A stretch of DNA of 64,000 nucleotides from Pseudomonas cremoricolorata (GCF_000759535.1 NZ_CP009455.1:2418001-2482000), one strand, 5' to 3'. Positions 34,117 to 45,027 are shown, counted from the first letter of the stretch. Program-made: numbers and translations. Notes: generated by a model not told the origin, from the sequence alone.

Positions 34117-35916
34117 GTGAGTGATTTGAGTCATATCCGCAATTTCTCCATCATCGCCCACATCGACCATGGCAAGTCGACGCTGGCCGACCGTTTCATT
34201 CAGCTGTGCGGCGGCCTCACGGCACGCGAGATGGAGGCCCAGGTACTGGACTCCATGGACCTCGAGCGCGAGCGCGGCATCACCATCAAGGCCCACAGCG
34301 TCACGCTTCATTACAAGGCGCAAGACGGCAAGACCTACCAGCTGAACTTCATCGACACCCCGGGCCACGTCGACTTCACCTATGAAGTCAGCCGCTCGCT
34401 GGCTGCCTGCGAAGGTGCCTTGCTGGTGGTCGATGCCGGTCAGGGCGTCGAGGCGCAGTCGGTCGCCAACTGCTACACCGCCATCGAGCAGGGCCTGGAG
34501 GTCATGCCGGTGCTCAACAAGATGGACCTGCCGCAGGCCGACCCGGACCGCGTCAAGGACGAAATCGAGAAGATCATCGGCATCGACGCCACCGACGCCG
34601 TGGCCTGTTCGGCCAAGAGCGGCATGGGCGTCGACGAAGTGCTCGAACGCCTGGTGCAGACCATCCCGGCCCCCACCGGTGAAATCGATGCCCCGCTGCA
34701 GGCGCTGATCATCGACTCCTGGTTCGACAACTACCTGGGCGTGGTCTCGCTGGTGCGCGTGCGCCAGGGTCGGGTGAAGAAGGGCGACAAGATTCTGGTC
34801 AAATCCACCGGCAAGGTGCACCTGGTCGACAGCGTGGGTGTGTTCAACCCCAAGCACACCCAGACCGCCGATCTGAAGGCCGGCGAAGTCGGCTTCATCA
34901 TCGGCAGCATCAAGGACATTCACGGCGCGCCGGTCGGCGATACCCTGACCCTGGCGGCCACGCCGGATGTCGAAGTGCTGCCCGGTTTCAAGAAGATCCA
35001 GCCGCAGGTGTATGCCGGCCTGTTCCCGGTCAGCTCCGATGACTTCGAGGATTTCCGCGATGCCCTGCAAAAGCTGACGCTCAACGACTCGTCCCTGCAA
35101 TACATGCCGGAAAGCTCCGATGCGCTGGGCTTTGGCTTCCGCTGCGGTTTCCTTGGCATGCTGCACATGGAAATCATCCAGGAGCGCCTCGAGCGCGAAT
35201 ACGACCTGGACCTGATCACCACGGCCCCGAGCGTGATCTACGAGCTGGAACTGAAGACGGGTGAAACCATTGTGGTGGACAACCCGTCCAAGCTTCCGGA
35301 TGTCTCGTCGGTCACCGATTTCCGTGAGCCCATCGTCACTGCCACCATCCTGGTGCCGCAGGAACACCTGGGCAACGTCATCACCCTGTGCATCGAGAAA
35401 CGCGGCGTGCAGCGTGACATGCAGTTCCTCGGCAGTCAGGTGCAGGTGCGCTATGACATGCCGATGAACGAGGTGGTGCTGGACTTCTTCGACCGTCTGA
35501 AATCGACCAGCCGTGGCTACGCCTCGCTGGACTATCATTTCGACCGCTACCAGTCGGCCAATCTGGTCAAGCTGGATGTGTTGATCAACGGCGACAAGGT
35601 CGATGCCCTGGCGCTGATCGTGCACCGCGACAACGCGGCCTACAAAGGGCGTGCGCTGACCGAAAAGATGAAGGAACTGATCCCGCGGCAGATGTTCGAC
35701 GTAGCGATCCAGGCAGCCATCGGTGGCCAGATCATTGCCCGAACGACCGTCAAGGCGCTCAGAAAGAACGTACTGGCCAAGTGTTACGGCGGCGACGTCA
35801 GCCGTAAGAAAAAGCTGCTGGAGAAGCAGAAGGCCGGTAAGAAACGCATGAAACAGGTCGGCAACGTGGAAATTCCACAGGAAGCCTTCCTCGCCGTGCT
35901 CAGGTTGGATAGCTAG
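34117..35916 (+). CDS. lepA: LepA/EF4, ribosome-associated translational GTPase
   Basis: A 599-aa GTPase with G1 [10 protein letters not shown]3 DTPGHVDF and G4 NKMD, an EF-G-like domain order and the LepA-specific C-terminal domain rich in Lys ([20 protein letters not shown]). It acts in ribosome assembly or initiation. The start is GTG at 34117. A TACAAT -10 box at 34058-34063 lies in the leader, with a weak -35. lepB follows 5 bp after the stop, the usual operon. Confidence 0.97.
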   Translation: MSDLSHIRNFSIIAHIDHGKSTLADRFIQLCGGLTAREMEAQVLDSMDLERERGITIKAHSVTLHYKAQDGKTYQLNFIDTPGHVDFTYEVSRSLAACEGALLVVDAGQGVEAQSVANCYTAIEQGLEVMPVLNKMDLPQADPDRVKDEIEKIIGIDATDAVACSAKSGMGVDEVLERLVQTIPAPTGEIDAPLQALIIDSWFDNYLGVVSLVRVRQGRVKKGDKILVKSTGKVHLVDSVGVFNPKHTQTADLKAGEVGFIIGSIKDIHGAPVGDTLTLAATPDVEVLPGFKKIQPQVYAGLFPVSSDDFEDFRDALQKLTLNDSSLQYMPESSDALGFGFRCGFLGMLHMEIIQERLEREYDLDLITTAPSVIYELELKTGETIVVDNPSKLPDVSSVTDFREPIVTATILVPQEHLGNVITLCIEKRGVQRDMQFLGSQVQVRYDMPMNEVVLDFFDRLKSTSRGYASLDYHFDRYQSANLVKLDVLINGDKVDALALIVHRDNAAYKGRALTEKMKELIPRQMFDVAIQAAIGGQIIARTTVKALRKNVLAKCYGGDVSRKKKLLEKQKAGKKRMKQVGNVEIPQEAFLAVLRLDS

Positions 35917-35921
35917 GTCCT

Positions 35922-36776
35922 ATGTCGCTAAATTTCCCGCTGTTGCTCGTCATCGCCGTAGCTGTCTGTGGTCTGCTGGGGCTGATCGATCTGCTGTTCC
36001 TGGCGCCGCGCCGTCGTGCGGCGATCGCCACCTATCAGGGCAGCGTCACTCAGCCTGAGGGTGCCGTGATCGAGCGCCTGAACAAGGAACCGCTGTTGGT
36101 CGAATACGGCAAGTCGTTCTTTCCGGTGCTGTTCATCGTGCTGGTGTTGCGTTCGTTTCTGGTCGAACCCTTCCAGATTCCGTCCGGGTCGATGAAACCA
36201 ACGCTGGAAGTGGGCGATTTCATTCTGGTCAACAAGTTCTCCTACGGCATCCGCCTGCCGGTGATCGACAAGAAAGTCATCGAGGTGGGCGATCCCAAGC
36301 GCGGCGATGTGATGGTGTTCCGCTACCCCAGCGATCCGAACGTCAATTACATCAAGCGCGTGGTCGGCCTACCGGGTGACCAGATTCGCTATACCAATGA
36401 CAAGCGTCTGTTCGTCAACGGGCAGGCGATTGCCGAGCAACTCGTCGGAACCGAGCCAGGAACCCTGGGCAGCGCAGAGCTGTACAAGGAAAAACTCGGC
36501 GAAGCCGAGCATCTGATCCGCAAGGAAATGAGCCGTTACCGCATGCCGCCCGACCAGCAGTGGACGGTGCCTGCCGGGCACTACTTCATGATGGGCGACA
36601 ACCGCGACAACTCCAACGACAGCCGTTTCTGGGACGATCCGAACATTCCCAAGGAACTGCACGGCATGGTTCCGGACCGCAACATCGTCGGCAAGGCCTT
36701 CGCGGTCTGGATGAGCTGGCCCGAGCCCAAGCTCAGCCATCTGCCCAACCTGTCGCGGGTCGGCCTGATCCACTGA
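35922..36776 (+). CDS. lepB: Signal peptidase I
   Basis: A 284-aa inner-membrane protease that cleaves Sec and Tat signal peptides. Two N-terminal hydrophobic helices (residues 4-27 and about 65-80), catalytic Ser90 in IPSGSMKPTLEVGD and general base Lys145 in YIKRVVGLPGDQ, the same numbering as E. coli LepB. The GDNRDNSNDSRFW box E is present. Located 5 bp after lepA. Confidence 0.97.
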   Translation: MSLNFPLLLVIAVAVCGLLGLIDLLFLAPRRRAAIATYQGSVTQPEGAVIERLNKEPLLVEYGKSFFPVLFIVLVLRSFLVEPFQIPSGSMKPTLEVGDFILVNKFSYGIRLPVIDKKVIEVGDPKRGDVMVFRYPSDPNVNYIKRVVGLPGDQIRYTNDKRLFVNGQAIAEQLVGTEPGTLGSAELYKEKLGEAEHLIRKEMSRYRMPPDQQWTVPAGHYFMMGDNRDNSNDSRFWDDPNIPKELHGMVPDRNIVGKAFAVWMSWPEPKLSHLPNLSRVGLIH

Positions 36777-36783
36777 TCCACCA

Positions 36784-36808
36784 CGGCGCTGCCAGCCTGG
36801 CAGCGCCG
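36784..36808. terminator. Hairpin between lepB and rnc
   Basis: CGGCGCTGCCA (36784-36794) pairs perfectly with TGGCAGCGCCG (36798-36808) around loop GCC, 8 bp after the lepB stop. No T-run follows. It probably ends or attenuates the lepA-lepB transcript ahead of rnc-era. Confidence 0.6.
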
Positions 36809-36935
36809 AATGCATTTCTGACATAGGCTGTGTTCTTCAGGATCAGAGAATCCACCGGATCGGACGGTGGTCGCAGCCACGCAGTCTTCAGGACTTTGAT
36901 TTGAACAACGCGTTGAATGACCCACAGGTGGCCGC

Positions 36936-37625
36936 ATGAATGCCCCACTTGCCCGCCTCGAGCGCAAGCTCGGCTACACCTTCCAGGACCAGGAGCAAAT
37001 GCTCCTGGCCCTGACTCATCGAAGCTACGCAGGTCGCAATAACGAGCGGCTGGAGTTTCTCGGTGACTCGATCCTCAACTTCGTCGCTGCCGAAGCGCTG
37101 TTCGAGCGTTTTCCGCAGGCCCGCGAAGGTCAGCTATCGCGGTTGCGTGCGCGCCTGGTGAAAGGTGAAACCCTGGCCCGACTGGCCCGCGGTTTCGATC
37201 TTGGCGACTACCTGCGCCTGGGGTCTGGTGAACTGAAAAGCGGTGGTTTTCGCCGCGAGTCGATTCTCGCCGATGCCCTCGAAGCGTTGATCGGCGCCAT
37301 CTACCTCGACTCTGACATGCAGACCGCCCGCGAGCGTATCCTCGCCTGGCTGGCTGGCGAGTTCGAGAGCCTGACCCTGGTCGACACCAACAAAGACCCG
37401 AAAACCCGCCTGCAGGAATTCCTTCAGTCGCGTGCCTGCGAGCTGCCACGTTACGAAGTGGTCGACATCCAGGGCGAACCTCACTGCCGTACCTTCTTCG
37501 TCGAATGCGAAGTGGTGCTGCTGAACAACAAGAGCCGCGGCCAGGGCGTCAGCCGGCGCATCGCCGAGCAGGTCGCGGCAGCCTCGGCACTGATCGCCCT
37601 GGGCGTGGAGAATGGCAATGACTGA
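36936..37625 (+). CDS. rnc: Ribonuclease III
   Basis: A 229-aa double-strand-specific RNase. The signature [13 protein letters not shown] is present with metal-binding Glu40 and Asp44; Asp116/Glu119-type residues lie in the [13 protein letters not shown] segment. A double-stranded-RNA-binding domain occupies about 155-225. It processes rRNA precursors. A 159-bp leader precedes it; in E. coli RNase III cuts its own leader. It overlaps era by 14 bp (or 8 bp from the second Met). Confidence 0.96.
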   Translation: MNAPLARLERKLGYTFQDQEQMLLALTHRSYAGRNNERLEFLGDSILNFVAAEALFERFPQAREGQLSRLRARLVKGETLARLARGFDLGDYLRLGSGELKSGGFRRESILADALEALIGAIYLDSDMQTARERILAWLAGEFESLTLVDTNKDPKTRLQEFLQSRACELPRYEVVDIQGEPHCRTFFVECEVVLLNNKSRGQGVSRRIAEQVAAASALIALGVENGND

Positions 37626-38520
37626 GAACACCCCGACCCGTTGCGGCTACGTGGCCATCGTCGGCCGGCCGAACGTAGGCAAGTCGACCTTGCTCAACCA
37701 TATCCTCGGGCAGAAGCTTGCGATCACCTCGCGCAAGCCGCAGACCACTCGGCACAACATGCTCGGCATCAAGACCGAGGGTGATGTCCAGGCCATCTAC
37801 GTCGACACCCCGGGCATGCACAAGGCCAACGACAAGGCCCTTAACCGCTACATGAACCGCAATGCCTCGGCCGCGTTGAAAGATGTCGACGTGGTGATTT
37901 TCGTCGTCGACCGCACCCGCTGGACCGACGAAGACCAACTGGTGCTCGAGCGTGTGCAATACGTCACCGGCCCGCTGATCATCGCCGTGAACAAGACCGA
38001 CCGCATGGACGAGAAAGGCGACTTGATCCCGCACCTGCAATGGCTGCAAGAGCAATTGCCCAATGCCGAAGTGGTGCCGATCTCGGCTCAGCAAGGGCAT
38101 AACCTCGATGCCCTGGAAAGCCTGATCGCCAAGCATCTGCCGGAAAACGAGCACTTCTTCCCGGAAGATCAGATTACCGACCGCAGCAGCCGCTTTCTCG
38201 CTGCCGAACTGGTGCGCGAGAAGATCATGCGTCAGCTGGGTGCCGAGCTGCCGTACCAGATCACCGTCGAGATCGAGGAGTTCAAGCAGCAGGGTGCGGT
38301 GCTGCACATCCATGCGCTGATCCTGGTCGAGCGGGATGGGCAGAAGAAAATCATCATTGGCGACAAGGGTGAACGCATCAAGCGCATTGGTTCCGAAGCG
38401 CGCAAGGACATGGAGCAGTTGTTCGACGCCAAGGTGATGCTCAACCTTTGGGTCAAGGTCAAGGGCGGTTGGTCCGACGACGAGCGCGCCCTGCGCTCGC
38501 TGGGCTACGGCGACCTGTAA
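37612..38520 (+). CDS. era: Era, 16S rRNA-binding GTPase
   Basis: A 302-aa GTPase with G1 GRPNVGKS at 18-25, G3 DTPG, G4 NKTD, and a C-terminal KH domain ([14 protein letters not shown]) that binds the 3' end of 16S rRNA during small-subunit assembly. The start may be ATG 37612 or ATG 37618; both overlap rnc, indicating coupling. Confidence 0.96.
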   Translation: MAMTENTPTRCGYVAIVGRPNVGKSTLLNHILGQKLAITSRKPQTTRHNMLGIKTEGDVQAIYVDTPGMHKANDKALNRYMNRNASAALKDVDVVIFVVDRTRWTDEDQLVLERVQYVTGPLIIAVNKTDRMDEKGDLIPHLQWLQEQLPNAEVVPISAQQGHNLDALESLIAKHLPENEHFFPEDQITDRSSRFLAAELVREKIMRQLGAELPYQITVEIEEFKQQGAVLHIHALILVERDGQKKIIIGDKGERIKRIGSEARKDMEQLFDAKVMLNLWVKVKGGWSDDERALRSLGYGDL

Positions 38521-38528
38521 CCCCTCGA

Positions 38529-38554
38529 TGGCCCGGACTGCTCCGGGCCATTTT
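38529..38554 (+). terminator. Rho-independent terminator between era and recO
   Basis: TGGCCCGGA (38529-38537) and TCCGGGCCA (38542-38550) form a 9-bp stem with loop CTGC, followed by TTTT. It starts 9 bp after the era stop. recO begins 18 bp further on, so read-through or a separate recO transcript is implied. Confidence 0.8.
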
Positions 38555-38571
38555 CCTTGCGGGGCTTGCCC

Positions 38572-39255
38572 ATGGAACATCCCGTCGGCCAACCGGCCTA
38601 TGTGCTGCACAGTCGTGCCTACAAAGAAACCAGTGCGCTGGTCGACCTGTTCACGGCGCAGGGGCGCGTGCGTGCGGTATTGCGCCGCGCGCGTGGCAAG
38701 GGCGGTAGCCAGGTGCGGCCGTTCGTGCTGCTGGAGGTCGAGCTGCGCGGGCGAGGCGAGCTGAAGAACGTCAATCGTCTGGACACCGTGGGGGTGGCCG
38801 CCTGGCTGAACGGAGATGGGTTGTTCAGCGGGCTTTATCTCAATGAGCTGCTGATGCGCCTGCTCCCTGCCGAGGCCCCGCACCCGCATTTGTTCGAGCA
38901 CTACACCCTGACCTTGCAGGCCTTGGCCGCCGGGCGGCCGCTGGAACCTCTGCTGCGGGCCTTCGAATGGCGCTTGCTGGATGAGCTGGGCTACGGCTTT
39001 TCCCTGACCCACGACATCGATGATCAGCCCATCGTCGCCGAGGGGCTTTACCGGCTGCTGGTCGATGCCGGTCTGCAGCGCGTCGAACTGGCGCAGCCGG
39101 GCCTGTTCAGCGGCATTCAGTTGCACGCGCTGGCTGAGGCCGACTGGGAGGCACCTGGCGCGCTGCTGGCCGGCAAACGTCTGATGCGCCAGGCCTTGGC
39201 CGTGCACCTGGGGAGCAAGCCGCTGGTCAGCCGGGAACTGTTTCGCAAGCGCTGA
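38572..39255 (+). CDS. recO: RecO, DNA repair and RecA-loading protein
   Basis: A 227-aa protein with an N-terminal OB fold ([20 protein letters not shown]) and a helical C-terminal domain. With RecF/RecR it loads RecA onto gapped DNA. ATG 38572 (MEHPVGQ) is chosen over 38557 because the family starts there and GGGG lies just upstream. Standard era-recO-pdxJ order. Confidence 0.94.
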   Translation: MEHPVGQPAYVLHSRAYKETSALVDLFTAQGRVRAVLRRARGKGGSQVRPFVLLEVELRGRGELKNVNRLDTVGVAAWLNGDGLFSGLYLNELLMRLLPAEAPHPHLFEHYTLTLQALAAGRPLEPLLRAFEWRLLDELGYGFSLTHDIDDQPIVAEGLYRLLVDAGLQRVELAQPGLFSGIQLHALAEADWEAPGALLAGKRLMRQALAVHLGSKPLVSRELFRKR

Positions 39256-39298
39256 TCCCGTCGTATGCTGTGCGGCTCAATCTTCAGGAGAGCCTTTC

Positions 39299-40042
39299 GT
39301 GACTCACAGCAACCGCATGCTTCTGGGCGTCAACATCGATCACGTGGCGACCCTGCGCCAGGCCCGCGGCACCCGCTACCCGGACCCGGTCAAGGCCGCA
39401 CTGGATGCTGAAGAGGCTGGGGCCGACGGCATCACCGTGCACCTGCGTGAAGACCGCCGGCACATTCAGGAACGCGACGTGCTGCTGCTCAAAGATGTCC
39501 TGCAGACCCGCATGAATTTCGAGATGGGCGTCACCGAAGAGATGATGGCCTTCGCCGAACGCATCTGTCCGGCGCATATCTGCCTGGTGCCTGAAACGCG
39601 CCAGGAACTGACCACCGAAGGCGGACTGGACGTCGCCGGCCAAGAAGCACGGATCAAGGCTGCGGTCGAGCGTCTGGCGCGCACCGGTGCCGAAGTGTCG
39701 CTGTTCATCGACGCCGACGAACGCCAGATAGAAGCCTCTCGCCGGGTCGGTGCTCCGGCCATCGAGCTGCACACCGGCCGCTATGCCGACGCGCACAGCC
39801 CTGGCGAGACTGCCGATGAGCTGCGCCGCATCGCCGATGGCGTCGCCTTTGGTGTCGCCCAGGGCTTGATCGTCAATGCAGGGCACGGCCTGCATTACCA
39901 CAACGTCGAGGCCATCGCCGCGATCAAGGGCATCAACGAGCTGAACATCGGGCACGCGCTGGTGGCACACGCCTTATTCGTAGGCTTCAAGTCCGCTGTA
40001 GCGGAAATGAAGGCGTTGATGCTCGCAGCGTCTAAGGCCTGA
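39299..40042 (+). CDS. pdxJ: Pyridoxine 5'-phosphate synthase
   Basis: A 247-aa TIM-barrel enzyme that joins 1-deoxy-xylulose 5-phosphate and aminoacetone phosphate in vitamin B6 synthesis. Hallmarks: [17 protein letters not shown] at the start, [13 protein letters not shown], and the GHGLHYHN segment. GTG start at 39299 with CAGGAGAG upstream. Its end overlaps the convergent TetR gene by 11 bp. Confidence 0.96.
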   Translation: MTHSNRMLLGVNIDHVATLRQARGTRYPDPVKAALDAEEAGADGITVHLREDRRHIQERDVLLLKDVLQTRMNFEMGVTEEMMAFAERICPAHICLVPETRQELTTEGGLDVAGQEARIKAAVERLARTGAEVSLFIDADERQIEASRRVGAPAIELHTGRYADAHSPGETADELRRIADGVAFGVAQGLIVNAGHGLHYHNVEAIAAIKGINELNIGHALVAHALFVGFKSAVAEMKALMLAASKA

Positions 40043-40691
40043 ACGCGCGCATGAACACGCCCACGGCGCTGCGCACGTGGGCGTCGGCTTCTTCGCCGCT
40101 CAGCGCTGGCGCGTAGCCCAGCAGCAAGCGGTAGTCCGGGGCGCCCTTGACCAGGCAAAAGAAGTGTTCGGCCGCCCGCCGCGGATCGTCGACTCGCAAC
40201 CAGCCGCGCTCGACGAACTTGCCCAGCAATCCCTCCATACCCGCCAGAATCCGCTGCGGCCCGGCTTCGTAGAAGTAGGTGCCGAATCCAGGGTCTTGAT
40301 TGCCCACGGCCATGATCAGGCGGCTGAGCTGCACCGATTCGTCATCGCTGATCAGCGCCTGGAAGCTGCGCGCGATGCTCAGCAGCACCGCCTCAGGCTC
40401 GGCATCCTCTGGCAGCTCAAACAGCAGATCGGGCAGTTGTGCCTGGCAGGTCGCCATGACCGCGGCCTCGAACAGCGTCTGTTTGTCGGTGAAGTGGCTG
40501 TACACCGTAAGCTTCGACACTCCGGCGGCAGCGGCAACGGCATCCATGCTGGTGCTGGCGTAGCCCTGGCTGAGAAACAGCTGCTTGGCCGCCTGCAGGA
40601 TGGCCTCACGTTTGTTCAGGTCCTTGGGACGGCCGGGGCCAGTGGGAGATTCGCTGTGCATGGGTATCCGAATGAAGTTGAGCGCAGACAT
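40032..40691 (-). CDS. TetR-family repressor of the adjacent RND pump
   Basis: A 219-aa TetR regulator: N-terminal helix-turn-helix ([20 protein letters not shown], then [17 protein letters not shown]) and a C-terminal helical ligand domain of the type found in efflux regulators. Divergent from the adaptor gene at 40860; a palindrome at 40809-40824 lies between them. The start is uncertain: ATG 40691 or ATG 40661 ([12 protein letters not shown]). Inference: it represses the pump until a toxic ligand binds. Confidence 0.88.
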   Translation of the reverse strand: MSALNFIRIPMHSESPTGPGRPKDLNKREAILQAAKQLFLSQGYASTSMDAVAAAAGVSKLTVYSHFTDKQTLFEAAVMATCQAQLPDLLFELPEDAEPEAVLLSIARSFQALISDDESVQLSRLIMAVGNQDPGFGTYFYEAGPQRILAGMEGLLGKFVERGWLRVDDPRRAAEHFFCLVKGAPDYRLLLGYAPALSGEEADAHVRSAVGVFMRAFRP

Positions 40692-40808
40692 CTGTTCGCA
40701 GGGTGGCGCATCTTAACGGGTTGCTCGGTGCAAGGCTGTAGGCACGTGCGCAATTGGGTGCTGATTTCCCTGTGACGCAGGCTTCCCGGCTTGGGTTCCC
40801 TGATTTAC

Positions 40809-40824
40809 TATACCCGCCGGTATA
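40809..40824. promoter_or_regulatory. Palindromic operator between the TetR gene and the RND pump
   Basis: TATACC-CGCC-GGTATA, perfect 6-bp arms, 36 bp before the adaptor start codon. The right arm overlaps an AT-rich stretch (TATAAATATT at 40821-40830) that could serve as a -10 element for the pump genes, so binding would block transcription. Confidence 0.65.
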
Positions 40825-40859
40825 AATATTAGAATGGCCCTGTGCAGAAGGACTTGCCC

Positions 40860-41957
40860 ATGACGTCTCACCCGTTGCGCCTGCTGTTGCCTGCCGTTGC
40901 CTGTGTGTCGTTGCTGGGCTGCGGCGAAGACGACGTGGTTACCCAGGCGCCGCGCCCGGCGCTGGTCGTTCAGCCTTTCGTCGCTGTTGCCGGCAGTGAA
41001 AGCTACCCCGGTGAAGTGCGTGCTCGGCTCGAGCCGCCGCTGGCGTTTCGCATTCCAGGCAAGGTCAGCAAACGCCTGGTCGAGGAAGGGCAGCGGGTCA
41101 AGGCCAACCAGCCCTTGGCCGAGCTCGATCCGCAGGATGTACGCCTGCAGTTGCAGGCCAATCGGGCGCAGGTGGCCGCTGCACAAGCCAATCTGGCACT
41201 GGTCGGTGCCGAGCGTGATCGCTACCAGAAGCTGCTCGACCGGCAAATGGTCAGTCGCTCGCAGTACGACAACGCGGAAAATCTCTACCGTGCGGGCCTT
41301 GCCCGCCTGAGTCAGGCCAAGGCGGAGTTCGACGTGGCCGGTAACCAGGCCGACTACGCGGTGCTGCGCGCCCCGCAGGACGGCGTCATCGCCAGGCGTC
41401 AGATCGAAGTGGGTCAGGTGGTCGCGGCGGGGCAGACGGTGTTCAACCTGGCGGTCGATGGCGAGCGCGAGGTACAGATCAGCCTGCCCGAGCAGCAGTA
41501 CGCGCGCTTTGCCATCGGCCAGCCGGTCAGCGTCGAGCTATGGTCGCAGCCCAACGCCCGCTACGAAGGGTGTATCCGCGAGCTGTCACCGGCAGCCGAC
41601 CCCCAGTCGCGCACCTTCGCAGCACGTATCGCCTTCGCCGGCCAGGCCCCTGCGCAACTGGGACAAAGTGCCCGCGTGTTCATCGGTGCAGGTTCCACTA
41701 CCACACTGTCGTTACCCCTGGCCGCGGTCAGCGCCGAACAGGGCCAGCGCTATGTGTGGCGGGTGACACCGCAGAATCGTCTGCAGCGGGTCAACGTCCA
41801 GCTCGGGGCCTATGGCAGTGACAGCGTGCCGGTGCTCGAAGGGATTGCAGCAGGCGACTGGATCGTCGCCGCAGGTGGTCATGTGCTGCGTGAAGGGCAG
41901 CAGGTGCGGCCGGTGGATCGCAGCAACCGCACCGTCGACCTGGCTGGCAAGGAGTAA
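40860..41957 (+). CDS. RND efflux periplasmic adaptor lipoprotein
   Basis: A 365-aa membrane-fusion protein. The signal ends in a lipobox (VSLLGC), so it is anchored to the inner membrane by lipid. Barrel-sandwich/lipoyl halves (RIPGKVSKRLVEEGQRV and LRAPQDGVIARRQIEVGQ) enclose a helical hairpin (about residues 95-160), followed by the beta-barrel domain. It links the RND pump to an outer-membrane channel. ATG 40860 has AGAAGGAC upstream. 6 bp before the pump gene. Confidence 0.92.
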   Translation: MTSHPLRLLLPAVACVSLLGCGEDDVVTQAPRPALVVQPFVAVAGSESYPGEVRARLEPPLAFRIPGKVSKRLVEEGQRVKANQPLAELDPQDVRLQLQANRAQVAAAQANLALVGAERDRYQKLLDRQMVSRSQYDNAENLYRAGLARLSQAKAEFDVAGNQADYAVLRAPQDGVIARRQIEVGQVVAAGQTVFNLAVDGEREVQISLPEQQYARFAIGQPVSVELWSQPNARYEGCIRELSPAADPQSRTFAARIAFAGQAPAQLGQSARVFIGAGSTTTLSLPLAAVSAEQGQRYVWRVTPQNRLQRVNVQLGAYGSDSVPVLEGIAAGDWIVAAGGHVLREGQQVRPVDRSNRTVDLAGKE

Positions 41958-41963
41958 GCCTGG

Positions 41964-44900
41964 ATGTCGTTCAATCTTTCCGCCTGGGCACTGCGCAATC
42001 GCCAGATCGTAGTGTTCCTGATGATCCTGCTGGCCTTGGCCGGCGCGCTTTCCTACACCAAGCTCGGACAAAGCGAAGATCCTCCGTTCACCTTCAAAGC
42101 CATGGTCATCCGCACCTTGTGGCCGGGAGCCAGTGCCGAAGAGGTGTCGCGACAAGTCACCGAGCGCATCGAAAAGAAGCTCATGGAGACCGGCGAGTAC
42201 GAGAAGATCGTCTCGTATTCGCGCCCCGGTAAGTCGATGGTCACCTTCATGGCCCGCGATTCGCTGCATTCGGATGCCATCCCCGAGCTGTGGTACCAGG
42301 TGCGCAAGAAGATCAGCGACATCCGTCACACCTTGCCCCCCGAGGCACAAGGACCGTTCTTCAACGACGAGTTCGGCACCACCTTCGGCAACATCTACGC
42401 TTTGACCGGCAAAGGCTTCGACTACGCCGTGCTCAAGGACTACGCCGATCGTATTCAAGTGCAGCTGCAGCGGGTCAAGGATGTCGGCAAGGTCGAGCTG
42501 CTCGGGCTGCAGGACGAGCGCATCTGGATCGAGTTATCCAACCTCAAGCTGGCGACCCTGGGCGTGCCGCTGGCAGCGGTGCAGCGGGCGCTGGAGGAGC
42601 AGAACGCGCTGAGCAGCGCCGGCTTTTTCGAAACCCCCAGCGAGCGCGTGCGACTGCGCGTCAGTGGGCGCTTCGACAGCGTCGAGCAGATCCGCCAGTT
42701 CCCCATTCGCGTTGGCGAGCGCACCCTGCGTATCGGCGACATCGCCCAGGTGCAGCGTGGCTTCAACGACCCGCCTGCGCCGCAGATGCGCTTCATGGGC
42801 GAGGATGCCATCGGCCTGGCCGTGTCGATGAAGGACGGTGGCGACATCCTGGTGCTGGGCAAGGCGCTGCAAGGCGAATTCGCCCGCCTGGCGCAGAACT
42901 TGCCGGCCGGTATGGAGTTGCGCAAGGTGTCGGATCAGCCCGCGGCGGTCAAGGCCGGGGTCGGCGAGTTCGTCAAGGTGCTGGTCGAAGCACTGGTGAT
43001 CGTGCTGCTGGTGAGTTTCTTTTCCTTGGGCCTGCGCACTGGGCTGGTGGTGGCTCTGGCGATTCCGCTGGTGCTGGCCATGACCTTCGCCGGCATGCAG
43101 TTCTTCGGCATCGGCCTGCACAAGATTTCCCTCGGCGCGTTGGTGCTGGCTTTGGGCCTGTTGGTCGACGACGCGATCATTGCCGTGGAAATGATGGCGA
43201 TCAAGATGGAGCAGGGCTACGACCGCCTCAAGGCGGCCAGCTATGCCTGGACCAGCACCGCGTTCCCGATGCTCACCGGCACGCTGATCACCGCCGCAGG
43301 GTTCTTGCCGATCGCCACCGCCGCATCGAGTACCGGGGAATACACCCGTTCGCTGTTCCAGGTGGTGACCCTGGCATTGCTGGCGTCCTGGGTGGCGGCG
43401 GTCCTGTTCGTGCCGTACCTGGGTGACCGCCTGCTGCCAGACCTGGCCAAGCGCCATGCTACGGGACCTGCCGGCCAGGGACACGATCCCTACGCCACGC
43501 CGTTCTACCAGCGCGTACGGCAGGTGGTGCAGTGGTGCGTGCGGCGACGCAAGACAGTCATCGTGCTGACCCTCGCCGCGTTCGCAGGCAGCCTGCTGCT
43601 GTTTCGCTTCGTGCCGCAGCAGTTCTTCCCGGCCTCGAGCCGTCCCGAGCTGATGGTCGACTTGAAACTCGCCGAGGGTGCTTCGTTGAGCAACACCGCC
43701 GAACAGGTCAAGCGCCTGGAAAGCCTGCTCAAAGACCGCCCCGGCATCGACAACTACGTGGCTTACGTCGGCACCGGCTCACCGCGGTTCTATCTGCCGC
43801 TCGACCAACAGCTGCCGGCCACCAGCTTCGCCCAGTTCGTGGTGTTGGCCCATTCGCTTGAGGACCGTGAGCAACTGCGCAGTTGGCTGATCGATACCCT
43901 GCAAGAGCAGTTTCCCGATGTGCGTTCGCGGGTGACCCGCCTGGAGAACGGTCCGCCTGTGGGCTACCCGGTGCAGTTCCGCGTCACCGGCGAGCACATC
44001 GAGCAGGTGCGCGCGCTGGCCAGACAGGTGGCCGAGCAGGTGCGGCAGAACCCGCACCTGGTCAACGTGCACCTGGACTGGGAAGAGCCGAGCAAAAGCG
44101 TGTTCCTGCAAGTCGATCAGGATCGTGCGCGGGCGCTGGGCGTGAGCACCGCGCAGTTGTCGAGGTTCCTGCACAACACCCTGACCGGGGGTACGGTCAG
44201 CCAGTACCGCGAAGACAACGAGCTGATCGAAATCCAGTTGCGTGGCACGGCGCCTGAGCGTGCCGACCTGGGCAGCCTGGCCAGCCTGGCGATTCCCACC
44301 GACAACGGCGGTAGCGTGGCGCTGTCGCAGGTGGCGACCCTGGAGTACGGTTTCGAGGAAGGCATCATCTGGCACCGTGAGCGGTTGCCGACCGTGACCG
44401 TGCGCGGCGACATCTATGATCAGCAGCAGCCGGCGACGCTGGTCGCGCAGATTCTGCCGAGCCTGGAGCCGATCCGCGCGCAACTGCCTGAGGGTTACTT
44501 GCTGGAAGTGGGCGGCACACTGGAGGATTCGGAGCGTGGCCAGGCCTCGGTGAATGCCGGCATGCCGCTGTTCGTCGTCGTGGTGCTGACCCTGCTGATG
44601 CTACAACTGCGCAGTTTCTCACGCACGCTGATGGTGTTTCTCACCGCGCCTCTGGGCTTGATCGGCGTGACCTTGTTCCTGCTGCTACTGCGCCAGCCGT
44701 TCGGCTTCGTCGCCATGCTCGGCACCATCGCCCTGACCGGGATGATCATGCGCAACTCGGTGATTCTGGTTGACCAGATCGAACAGGACATCGCCGCCGG
44801 TCTGGATCGCTGGCAGGCCATCATCGAGGCGACGGTGCGCCGTTTTCGACCCATCGTGCTCACTGCGCTGGCGGCCGTGCTGGCGATGATTCCGCTGTCG

Positions 44901-45023
44901 CGCAGTGTGTTCTACGGGCCGATGGCGGTGGCGATCATGGGCGGGCTGATCGTGGCGACGGCGTTGACCCTGCTGTTTCTGCCGGCGCTGTATGCGGCGT
45001 GGTTCAGGGTCAGGAAAGCCTAG
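41964..45023 (+). CDS. RND efflux transporter, inner-membrane pump
   Basis: A 1019-aa proton-driven drug exporter with 12 transmembrane helices and two large periplasmic loops in the HAE1 layout. The transmembrane-4 region LVLALGLLVDDAIIAVEMM contains the paired Asp residues of the proton relay. It resembles TriC-type pumps more than AcrB/MexB at the N-terminus (GQSEDPPFTFKAMVIRT). AAGGAG precedes ATG 41964. Only one adaptor gene and no outer-membrane channel gene accompany it, so a channel encoded elsewhere is presumably shared. Confidence 0.92.
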   Translation: MSFNLSAWALRNRQIVVFLMILLALAGALSYTKLGQSEDPPFTFKAMVIRTLWPGASAEEVSRQVTERIEKKLMETGEYEKIVSYSRPGKSMVTFMARDSLHSDAIPELWYQVRKKISDIRHTLPPEAQGPFFNDEFGTTFGNIYALTGKGFDYAVLKDYADRIQVQLQRVKDVGKVELLGLQDERIWIELSNLKLATLGVPLAAVQRALEEQNALSSAGFFETPSERVRLRVSGRFDSVEQIRQFPIRVGERTLRIGDIAQVQRGFNDPPAPQMRFMGEDAIGLAVSMKDGGDILVLGKALQGEFARLAQNLPAGMELRKVSDQPAAVKAGVGEFVKVLVEALVIVLLVSFFSLGLRTGLVVALAIPLVLAMTFAGMQFFGIGLHKISLGALVLALGLLVDDAIIAVEMMAIKMEQGYDRLKAASYAWTSTAFPMLTGTLITAAGFLPIATAASSTGEYTRSLFQVVTLALLASWVAAVLFVPYLGDRLLPDLAKRHATGPAGQGHDPYATPFYQRVRQVVQWCVRRRKTVIVLTLAAFAGSLLLFRFVPQQFFPASSRPELMVDLKLAEGASLSNTAEQVKRLESLLKDRPGIDNYVAYVGTGSPRFYLPLDQQLPATSFAQFVVLAHSLEDREQLRSWLIDTLQEQFPDVRSRVTRLENGPPVGYPVQFRVTGEHIEQVRALARQVAEQVRQNPHLVNVHLDWEEPSKSVFLQVDQDRARALGVSTAQLSRFLHNTLTGGTVSQYREDNELIEIQLRGTAPERADLGSLASLAIPTDNGGSVALSQVATLEYGFEEGIIWHRERLPTVTVRGDIYDQQQPATLVAQILPSLEPIRAQLPEGYLLEVGGTLEDSERGQASVNAGMPLFVVVVLTLLMLQLRSFSRTLMVFLTAPLGLIGVTLFLLLLRQPFGFVAMLGTIALTGMIMRNSVILVDQIEQDIAAGLDRWQAIIEATVRRFRPIVLTALAAVLAMIPLSRSVFYGPMAVAIMGGLIVATALTLLFLPALYAAWFRVRKA

Positions 45024-45027
45024 GGCA

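Noticed and set aside
34018..35625. 535-residue minus-strand frame opposite lepA
   Set aside because: Shadow of a highly conserved GTPase gene; composition not protein-like.
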